57,057 nt of DNA from assembly GCA_018671515.1 (NCBI GenBank), contig JABHHN010000072.1, positions 1 through 57,057 on the forward strand. The letters are read 5' to 3'. The notes under the pieces were generated by a model. The model was not told the origin of the DNA, did not search any database, and saw nothing but the letters and a program-made list of their open reading frames with translations. This stretch comes from an archaeon. Lineage in GTDB: Archaea; Nanobdellota; Nanobdellia; Woesearchaeales; GW2011-AR15. The position numbers and the translations under genes are program-made. This document shows, in pieces, positions 50,954-57,057 of this stretch (positions within the stretch are counted from its first letter, which is position 1; every line of letters begins with the position of its first letter).

Positions 50954-51523
50954 ATGAAATTAATATTAGTTCGTCATGGTGAGACTTTTGAGAATACTAA
51001 AAGAATTCTACAAGGAATTATGGACACAGAATTAAATCAAAAAGGAATCGAGCAGGCACAAAAAGTTGCATTAAGATTAAAAGATGAAATTATTGATGTA
51101 ATATATTCAAGTGATTTAAAAAGAGCAGCAAATACTTCTAAAGAAATTGCAATATATCATCAAGAAACACCAATTTATTTTGTAAAAGAATTAAGAGAAA
51201 GAGATTTTGGAAGTCTTACTGGTAAAAAATTTGATGAAGTTGATTGGAAAAATCTTCCAGGTGACATTGAATCAGAATATGATTTAACAAATAGAGTAAA
51301 TGATTTTTTAGATGAAGTATATGATGAACACAAAGAAAAAGCAGTTTTATTTGTTGCACATGGTGGACCTATAAGATCAATAATTGCAAGAATAAATGGA
51401 GTGGATCCTAAAATGATGTATAAAAAAATAAAGATGGGAAATACTTCAGTAACAATATTTGAAATGAAGGAAGATGAGAATCATAAAGTTCAATTAATGA
51501 ATTGCATGAAGCATTTGTATTAG
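50954..51523 (+). CDS. Histidine phosphatase family protein
   Basis: A 189-residue phosphoglycerate-mutase-like enzyme: LILVRHGETFENTKRILQG gives the RHG nucleophile motif, YSSDLKRAANTSKEI the second pocket, ELRERDFGSLTGKKF, and VLFVAHGGPIRSII the second catalytic His. Members act as phosphatases on small metabolites; the substrate is not predictable. Its own promoter lies in the AT-rich 50910-50950. Confidence 0.9.
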   Translation: MKLILVRHGETFENTKRILQGIMDTELNQKGIEQAQKVALRLKDEIIDVIYSSDLKRAANTSKEIAIYHQETPIYFVKELRERDFGSLTGKKFDEVDWKNLPGDIESEYDLTNRVNDFLDEVYDEHKEKAVLFVAHGGPIRSIIARINGVDPKMMYKKIKMGNTSVTIFEMKEDENHKVQLMNCMKHLY

Positions 51524-51561
51524 AGAAATGTTTATATATGTTTGAATAAAGGGTAGATGTA

Positions 51562-52122
51562 GTGAAAAATAAAAGTTTGAAATTTATAATAAGTGTTTTT
51601 GTATTGTTATTTATTAGTTCATGTGGACCATCTTCTGATGCACCATTGCCAACACCTGAAGCACCATCTTTAGAAACAGGTTTACCAACTTCATTACCAC
51701 GTGATTTATCAAATGCACCAGAAGGTGATTTTCAAATTAGAGTTTATATTTGGGAAAATGGACCTACGGAAAATAAAAGAGTACATTTTCAAGGAATTGC
51801 GTCAGAGGATTTATATGATTATGACTTATTTTTATATAGAAATATTGAACTAACATTTGTTAATAATTTTAAGATAAGCTATGAAGATGGAACTTTTTTC
51901 TCTCCAGATTTAATACTTTTTCAAGATTTGGAAAATACATTCTTTGAATTTCAAATTTTTAAGAATAAATTTTACCTTTCAACTTGTACAATTCTTGAAG
52001 AAATTAAAAACCCTGTTGATTTTCCCAAATCAAATCTAATTGGAGGAACTATTGAAAAAGATTTTTGGATCTCTTATTTATTAGATTGTAATTTTGGTAT
52101 AGATTTAGGATCTTCTGAATAA
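51562..52122 (+). CDS. Putative lipoprotein
   Basis: A 186-residue protein starting at GTG 51562. A signal segment LKFIISVFVLLFISSCGPSS ends in a lipobox Cys, followed by a Pro/Thr/Ser-rich linker (PLPTPEAPSLETGLPTSLPR). The mature domain has no recognised family. It is the first of three lipoprotein-like genes in a row, each separated by U-rich gaps. Confidence 0.6.
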   Translation: MKNKSLKFIISVFVLLFISSCGPSSDAPLPTPEAPSLETGLPTSLPRDLSNAPEGDFQIRVYIWENGPTENKRVHFQGIASEDLYDYDLFLYRNIELTFVNNFKISYEDGTFFSPDLILFQDLENTFFEFQIFKNKFYLSTCTILEEIKNPVDFPKSNLIGGTIEKDFWISYLLDCNFGIDLGSSE

Positions 52123-52190
52123 TTTTTTATTTTTTTAAATAATTTAAATTTCTAGATATGTTTATATACTTTTAAAAAAAGAATTAACTT

Positions 52191-53189
52191 ATGAAAAACA
52201 AATACAATATTTTAATATTAATGGTTTTTGCCATTTTTTTAGTTTTAGTAACAACGAGTTGTAATTTACCTTCTGGTGCACCAACAGAAACAGAATTAGT
52301 CGCAAGTCCTGAAGATCTAGGATATGAATTAGTAACACCTGATGCAAATGCTCCACCTTCACCTACAGAATTTCCACCTTCATATGTATATCAAATTTTT
52401 CAAGATCCTTATCATGCAGAATTGATTTACTCAAATGGTGGTGATAGAATTAGTAAATGTAATATTGATATAAAACCATTACTTAGAGAGGGTATTACTA
52501 GTTATATTTTTGAAAAAGAATCAACATCACAACTTTCTCAAATAACTGGAGACCCAATTGGAGTACCTACATTAGCTAAAAAAGTTCTATATGCATCAAA
52601 TGATATATTGGGAGAAATTACTTATAGAGATCATGAAATGACACAAAATTCATATTCATTTACTTTTAGTAATTTTAATGATGTTAAATGCGATGGTATG
52701 AAATTTGAATTAATTTCCAATTCATTACGAGCAGTTCCGTGTGAAACTGGTTTGGTAAATGAATATATCAATAATTTATGTACAACAACAAGAATTAAAG
52801 ATCCTTTTTTTCAATCAAATTTTGAAAAAGAAATAAAATTTGAACATTTTAATTCTGAAAATGGAGCAACTACTATTTGTGAATTTGATCCAACAACAAT
52901 ATTGAAAGAAGAATATTCAGATTATGTTTTAACTTATGATGTAACTGAAGAAATTTCACCAGTATTGAGAAATTATGTAATTTCTTTGTACACTAATGAT
53001 AATAGAGTTGCAGATATAATTTATAGTTCTTCAAATCCGGATAAACTTGAAATTTTGCTTGGTAATAAACCTGAAGGAGAAGGTTCATATTTTAATTGTA
53101 TTCCTATTAATGAAGGCCCATTTACTTGTACACCAGGAACACCAATAGCTTGTGAACAGGTTGGAATTTTAGGTGGTGGAATGGCATAA
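52191..53189 (+). CDS. Putative lipoprotein
   Basis: A 332-residue protein with the lipobox signal ILILMVFAIFLVLVTTSCNL, a Pro-rich linker (NAPPSPTEFPPSY) and a domain with several cysteines, the last near the end in TCTPGTPIACEQVG. No family is recognised. ATTTCTAGATATGTTTATAT (52148-52167) precedes the ATG and includes a TATA-like box (TTTATATA, 52161-52168). Confidence 0.6.
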   Translation: MKNKYNILILMVFAIFLVLVTTSCNLPSGAPTETELVASPEDLGYELVTPDANAPPSPTEFPPSYVYQIFQDPYHAELIYSNGGDRISKCNIDIKPLLREGITSYIFEKESTSQLSQITGDPIGVPTLAKKVLYASNDILGEITYRDHEMTQNSYSFTFSNFNDVKCDGMKFELISNSLRAVPCETGLVNEYINNLCTTTRIKDPFFQSNFEKEIKFEHFNSENGATTICEFDPTTILKEEYSDYVLTYDVTEEISPVLRNYVISLYTNDNRVADIIYSSSNPDKLEILLGNKPEGEGSYFNCIPINEGPFTCTPGTPIACEQVGILGGGMA

Positions 53190-53245
53190 TTTATTTATTT
53201 TTTTATAATTAATTTTTTAATACATTCTAATTTTCTTAAACTTAA

Positions 53246-53578
53246 ATGAAATTAACAGTCATATCTATAATCATTCTTACAATTCTATTTACCTCTTGTA
53301 CTAATCAATTCATTGATTCTGAAGAAAAGGCAATAGAATTAATAAAACAAAAATTTCCTGAGTTTAGAGATTATCCCTCAGATGAATTTGCAGGAAGATC
53401 AATAGAAACACAGACAACTGCAGAAGGATATTATTTAGGTTTTATAATTTATGGAAGCGGAGTTCCTATTGCTGATGCAACATGTTTTTTTGTTGATAAA
53501 AAAGGAAATATTAAACAAGATAAATATCAACCAAAAGAATTAATAAATGAAGAAATTGATTTAGTAACTTGTTCTTAA
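53246..53578 (+). CDS. Small putative lipoprotein
   Basis: A 110-residue protein: MKLTVISIIILTILFTSCTN is a lipoprotein signal with Cys18. The mature part (EKAIELIKQKFPEFRDYPSD, then YYLGFIIYGSGVPIADATCF) resembles small PepSY-like or cystatin-like alpha-beta domains; that match is weak. Confidence 0.6.
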   Translation: MKLTVISIIILTILFTSCTNQFIDSEEKAIELIKQKFPEFRDYPSDEFAGRSIETQTTAEGYYLGFIIYGSGVPIADATCFFVDKKGNIKQDKYQPKELINEEIDLVTCS

Positions 53579-53626
53579 ATTGATTTTTAATACTATAATG
53601 TCATAATTAATATTCTATAAATTCTC

Positions 53627-53670
53627 AAATGTGGACAACTAAATAATAAATTATATAAATGTGGACAACT
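53627..53670 (+). promoter_or_regulatory. Fic promoter with two copies of a 14-bp repeat around the TATA box
   Basis: AAATGTGGACAACT occurs at 53627-53640 and again at 53657-53670. Between them lies TTATATAA (53651-53658), 24-31 bases before the Fic ATG at 53682. The first copy lies just upstream of the TATA box and the second between it and the start of transcription, the positions expected for a repressor's operators. A third copy follows the gene (54632). Confidence 0.6.
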
Positions 53671-53681
53671 TATATTATTAT

Positions 53682-54629
53682 ATGGCATATATTGAGACAA
53701 TAAATAAAGGAAAAAAGAATTATTACTATTTAACTCAGACTATAAGATATAATGATAAATTTAAAAAAATAAGATGGTTTTTGGCAAAAGGAAATATTTC
53801 CAAAAATAAATTAGTGGAACTCTCAAAAAATGTTGAAAAAAATTTATTAGATAAAGTAAATAACATAAAAAAAATAAAAAAAATAGTAGAATTAGATGAC
53901 TTAACTATACAGAAATTAAAAAAAATAAAGATAAATTATAAAAAAATAATTTCATCTCTTTCAAATATTGAATATCAAGTTATTGAAAAGGAACATTTAA
54001 TCAGATTTACATTTAACACAAATGCAATTGAAGGTTCTACAATAACTCTTAAAGAAACATCTCATATATTAGAAGATGGTATTTCACCAGATAGCAAGTC
54101 ATTAAGAGAAATACATGAAATTGAAAATACAAAAAAAGCATATGAATTTATTAAAAAGTATAAAGGCAAAATTAATATTAAATTTATAAAAAAAATTCAT
54201 TATATTCTTACAAATAATATTTTAGAAGAAAATGCAGGAAATTTTAGAAGAATACAGGTATTTATGGGTGGATCAAAACATACACCTACAAAAGCATCTG
54301 AAATTCAAAAAGAAATGAACTCATTTACTAAATGGATTAAAAATCAAGAAAAGATTCATCCAATAATATTATTAACTTATGTTCATCATTATTTTATTGC
54401 AATTCATCCTTTTATTGATGGAAATGGAAGGACTGGAAGATTGTTGCTTAATTATATGCTGTTGAAATCTGGTTTTCCACCAATCTGTATTAAAAAAGAG
54501 GAAAGAATAAAATACACAGATTATTTGGAATTATCTAGAGATGGAGATATAACTAAATTTCTAAATTATATTATAAAAAAAGTAGAAGAATCATATAATG
54601 AACTTGTGGACAACACAAAATATAATTAG
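53682..54629 (+). CDS. Fic-domain AMP transferase with N-terminal inhibitory helix
   Basis: A 315-residue Fic protein. The active site is IHPFIDGNGRTGRLLLNYML, complete with His, Asp/Asn and the anion-binding arginines. About 130 residues earlier, TNAIEGSTIT matches the (S/T)xxxE(G/N) inhibitory motif that blocks ATP in class II Fic enzymes. The N-terminal part (KKNYYYLTQTIRYNDKFKKI) is typical of archaeal and bacterial Fic/DOC proteins with a DNA- or substrate-binding lead. It transfers AMP to a protein target, unknown here. ATG 53682 fits the TATA box; an in-frame GTG at 53661 is inside the repeat. Confidence 0.92.
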   Translation: MAYIETINKGKKNYYYLTQTIRYNDKFKKIRWFLAKGNISKNKLVELSKNVEKNLLDKVNNIKKIKKIVELDDLTIQKLKKIKINYKKIISSLSNIEYQVIEKEHLIRFTFNTNAIEGSTITLKETSHILEDGISPDSKSLREIHEIENTKKAYEFIKKYKGKINIKFIKKIHYILTNNILEENAGNFRRIQVFMGGSKHTPTKASEIQKEMNSFTKWIKNQEKIHPIILLTYVHHYFIAIHPFIDGNGRTGRLLLNYMLLKSGFPPICIKKEERIKYTDYLELSRDGDITKFLNYIIKKVEESYNELVDNTKYN

Positions 54630-54631
54630 TA

Positions 54632-54645
54632 AAATGTGGACAACT
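54632..54645 (+). repeat. Third copy of the 14-bp Fic repeat
   Basis: AAATGTGGACAACT, identical to 53627-53640 and 53657-53670, two bases after the Fic stop and six bases before the end of the convergent VWA gene. A fourth partial match, TTGTGGACAACA, is in the last codons of fic (54604-54615). Confidence 0.75.
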
Positions 54646-54650
54646 AATTT

Positions 54651-55736
54651 TTAATCCAAATCATAATAATCTTGCAGAACTATTGAATCTAATTCTTTTA
54701 CATCTTCAACTTTGTACAATTTACCTTTGCCAATCTCAACTACTTTCTTAGCGAATTCAATACCTTTCTTATCAAGCTTTATTCCAATCAGAGAAATAGT
54801 AATTCCATGGTTATATGCGGCTGAGACTGCTTCTAATGCTTCTTTTTGAGGATCATCTCCAGTTGTTGGCATTGCATCTGTCAATAACATAAGATGTTTT
54901 GTTGATTTATTATCTGGAAAGAGTGATGTGGATTCTTTTATTGCAATTAATAAATTGGTCTCACTTTTTGATTTTATTCTTCCAATTTCATTAAGAAGAT
55001 ATCCAAAGTCATTAGTTGGAGGAACTTTTTTTATTATCTCTGAAGAAAAAACAACTATACCTACTTTGTCTTTATTAGATATTGCTTTAAATGCAAGAGC
55101 AATTCCTGATTTTTTAGCCATTTCAATTTTCTTTCCTTTCATAGAACCAGATGCATCAATTGCATATATGATATTTATTTTTCCTTTTGAAACTTTATCA
55201 TTTACAATTAAATCTTGTGCCATAAGTTCTTTATGCCCTCTTCTTATAGCTAAATTAATTGATTTATGTACTGAAATATTTTTGTAGATGTCATCTCGTT
55301 TATAGTGTTTTGTTCCTATTTCATCACCATGAGAAGATTTCTTTTTTAGTATTTTTTCACCAATTCCTTTTGCTGAAAGATTATCAAGTTCCTGTGTGTA
55401 TAGAATCAATGTTGCAAGATTATATCCTTCTTCAGTTGGATTATCATTTTGATTGAGTAATTTTTTTTTCTTAAGTTCTTTATGTTTTTCTTCAATTTTC
55501 TTTTTTAATTCTTTTTTGAATTCTGGAAATCTTATATTTCTTTTTAATTGTTCAATTCCCATACCAGTAATTTTTCTTAGAAAAGTCTTTCCATATAATT
55601 TTTCAGCAAACCTATAATTTTTTACAAGATTTTTAAATATTTCACTAGGTGTAAAACCAATTCCTTGATTAATCATGTCATTGATTATTTTTCCATCATC
55701 AATTACTTCAGAATCATTTTCAAGCACTGAATGCAT
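54651..55736 (-). CDS. VWA-domain protein, partner of MoxR ATPase
   Basis: A 361-residue protein. The C-terminal 180 residues are a von Willebrand A domain with the metal site NIIYAIDASGSMKGKKIEMA, a TNLLIAI threonine segment and LMLLTDAMPTTGDDP. The N-terminal half is charged and helical (residues 70-110 are Lys/Glu-rich, possibly coiled). It is downstream of a MoxR ATPase, the usual pair in metal-insertion or complex-remodelling systems. No ribosome site precedes ATG 55736, and the frame stays open for 39 codons upstream, past the MoxR stop, so the true start may be an upstream non-ATG codon. Confidence 0.85.
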   Translation of the reverse strand: MHSVLENDSEVIDDGKIINDMINQGIGFTPSEIFKNLVKNYRFAEKLYGKTFLRKITGMGIEQLKRNIRFPEFKKELKKKIEEKHKELKKKKLLNQNDNPTEEGYNLATLILYTQELDNLSAKGIGEKILKKKSSHGDEIGTKHYKRDDIYKNISVHKSINLAIRRGHKELMAQDLIVNDKVSKGKINIIYAIDASGSMKGKKIEMAKKSGIALAFKAISNKDKVGIVVFSSEIIKKVPPTNDFGYLLNEIGRIKSKSETNLLIAIKESTSLFPDNKSTKHLMLLTDAMPTTGDDPQKEALEAVSAAYNHGITISLIGIKLDKKGIEFAKKVVEIGKGKLYKVEDVKELDSIVLQDYYDLD

Positions 55737-55821
55737 GAATGCAGAACCATATTTTACATTTCTTTCTTCTTTAGAAATTTCTTCAGTCTTTTTTACTTCG
55801 GTAACAGAGATATTAGAATCA

Positions 55822-56757
55822 CTAGGGTATATCGCCTTCTTCTTTGAATTTTTCTAGTGTTTCCATAATGACTTTTTCTGGTGTCTTTAGATATTTTACA
55901 CTTGGTTTTAATCTAATTCTATGTGTTAATACAGAAATTGCAGCAGATTCAATATCTTGATAATTTACTTTTTTTCTCCCAAGAAGCATTGCATTTGCTT
56001 GTGCTCTTTCATAGAGTCCAATTGTTGCTCTGACACTAGGGACTTTTTCTAAATCATCATGTAGTCTTAATTCTCTGACAAACTTGATTGTGAAATCTAA
56101 TAATTTTTTTGGGAATTCAACAATTTCTTTTCCTTTTGTTGTTACAATTTTTTCTTCAATTTTAAAATTTTCAGGATATCCCATATATATCAAATCAAAT
56201 CTATCCAAAAAAACATCGGATAGATTTTCAGTAGAAATGTCATTTGGGTTCATTGTTCCAATAAATATGAAATCAGATTCAACATCAACATCATATGATG
56301 AAATTGAAGCTGTTTTTTCTTCTAAGACTTGAAGCAGAGCATTCTGTAATTTTTCAGAACATCTATTTATTTCATCAAAGAATAATATTTTTCCATTTGC
56401 TTTGAATATTTTTCCAGGTGTAAATGATTTTATATCAAGAGGACCAAATTTTATTGCCTTTATTGGATCAATATCACCAATTAGATCTTCAGCAGTTAGA
56501 TCAGGGGAGCCTTGTACTCTTACGAATCTATCTTCACCTTTTACTTTCTCATTTTTTCCTTCAAAATTTGTTATTGATATGTCAGGCAGTATTTTTGCAA
56601 TGTTTTTTGCAAGTGTTGTTTTCCCGACACCAGGTGGACCAACAAGTATGATGTTTCTTCTCATCATTATTGCAGATCTAACTTGCAGCTTTACATCATC
56701 TTGTCCATATATGTCTTCGAACTTTTCTTTTATCAGAATTTTAGTCAAATCTTCCAT
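55822..56757 (-). CDS. MoxR-type AAA+ ATPase
   Basis: A 311-residue AAA+ protein: Walker A in IILVGPPGVGKTTLAKNIAK, Walker B in ILFFDEINRCSEKLQNALLQ, sensor 1 in FIGTMNPND, and the arginine in FLDRFDLIY. The lid domain with SVRATIGLYERAQAN is that of MoxR/RavA. It probably remodels a client protein together with the VWA protein encoded next. The message would start just left of the hairpin run at the window edge. Confidence 0.93.
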   Translation of the reverse strand: MEDLTKILIKEKFEDIYGQDDVKLQVRSAIMMRRNIILVGPPGVGKTTLAKNIAKILPDISITNFEGKNEKVKGEDRFVRVQGSPDLTAEDLIGDIDPIKAIKFGPLDIKSFTPGKIFKANGKILFFDEINRCSEKLQNALLQVLEEKTASISSYDVDVESDFIFIGTMNPNDISTENLSDVFLDRFDLIYMGYPENFKIEEKIVTTKGKEIVEFPKKLLDFTIKFVRELRLHDDLEKVPSVRATIGLYERAQANAMLLGRKKVNYQDIESAAISVLTHRIRLKPSVKYLKTPEKVIMETLEKFKEEGDIP

Positions 56758-56856
56758 CTATAATTCGAATGAAAATATATTTATAAAATTATAGTACAAG
56801 ATGATTTGATATGATTATAAAAATGAATCCAAATACTTCTTTTTTTATTTTACTTT

Positions 56857-57052
56857 AACAAGTTCTAAAAAACTTGTTTTTGTAGAAAAGAATTTACTTT
56901 TAGTAAATTCTTTACGTACGTTTAGGTGGGTAGTTTAATCCACACTTTAGTGTGGTTTGAAACCCGCCCATGAAATCCAATTAGGATTTCATCAGAATAA
57001 TATATAATTCTAGAAAACATAGTATTAAGTGCGCGGCGAAAATTGGCGCACT
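56857..57052. repeat. Run of six palindromes at the right edge of the window
   Basis: In order: AACAAGTT/AACTTGTT (56857-56864 with 56871-56878); AAAGAATTTAC/GTAAATTCTTT (56887-56897 with 56903-56913), also at 31376; ACGTACGT (56914-56921); a two-level stem with GGTGGGT/ACCCGCC (56925-56931 with 56962-56968) enclosing CCACAC/GTGTGG (56940-56945 with 56950-56955); ATGAAATCC/GGATTTCAT (56970-56978 with 56984-56992); AGTGCGC/GCGCACT (57028-57034 with 57046-57052). No coding frame is evident. This stretch is far richer in G and C than its surroundings. Confidence 0.7.
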
Positions 57053-57057
57053 CAATA

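Noticed and set aside
56857..57057. CRISPR array at the right edge
   Set aside because: The palindromes differ from one another and the spacing is irregular; no repeated unit with unique spacers is seen, and no cas genes are near.

Overview
The window is from an AT-rich archaeon, most likely a small-genome lineage of the DPANN type (Woesearchaeales-like); this placement is an inference. The archaeal evidence is an FttA/aCPSF1 termination nuclease, a proteasome beta subunit, a type II methionine aminopeptidase, archaeal SecF-SecD, a DUF483 and a DUF2683 protein, a tRNA-His with an intron in the anticodon loop and no encoded CCA, and many TATA-like boxes 22-32 bases before an ATG, as in leaderless transcripts. 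Much of its metabolism looks bacterial in type: folate-dependent purine synthesis, a one-piece GuaA, and a complete histidine operon.

Region 1 (1-13042, + strand) is a purine operon: purF (end only), purD, a formyl-THF cyclo-ligase/FolD fusion, purN, purH, an unusual purE, purL with a PurS-like N-terminus, a 4-oxalocrotonate tautomerase homologue, purQ, purC and guaA. The fusion protein can make the 10-formyl-THF that PurN and PurH use. purM, purB, purA and purK are not in the window.

Region 2 (13043-19440) is an accessory stretch. It holds two ribbon-helix-helix/PIN toxin-antitoxin loci in convergent layout (the second toxin is cut short at a 24-bp direct repeat), an Lrp-like regulator, zinc-ribbon miniproteins, a deoxyinosine/uracil-type DNA glycosylase, an ORF6N protein, an EVE-domain protein, several very small reading frames and RNA hairpins with GAGA tetraloops. 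Three reading frames here carry in-frame stop codons without a frameshift.

Region 3 (19490-29416, + strand) is a histidine block: tRNA-His, hisG, hisD, hisC, a HAD phosphatase, hisB, hisH, hisF, a hisA-hisI-hisE triple fusion, an unassigned HExxH protein with a winged-helix tail, and hisS. A PHP-domain phosphoesterase faces the block from downstream. The tRNA-His gene lies in the 5' region of hisG and is flanked by two similar short sequences that include the hisG start.

Region 4 (29432-50126) is housekeeping and membrane genes: MFS and AEC transporters, MscS channel, MetAP, signal peptidase, FttA, proteasome beta, SecF/SecD, a 2-oxoacid:ferredoxin oxidoreductase whose gamma and alpha parts are in one frame but split by a TAA, a UbiB-type kinase and a lysine-rich phasin-like protein. 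Dispersed small hairpin repeats sit between these genes.

Region 5 (50370-57057) has a DUF2683/RelE toxin-antitoxin pair, a histidine phosphatase, three lipoproteins, a Fic enzyme with three copies of a 14-bp repeat around it, a MoxR ATPase with a VWA protein, and a dense run of hairpins at the right edge.
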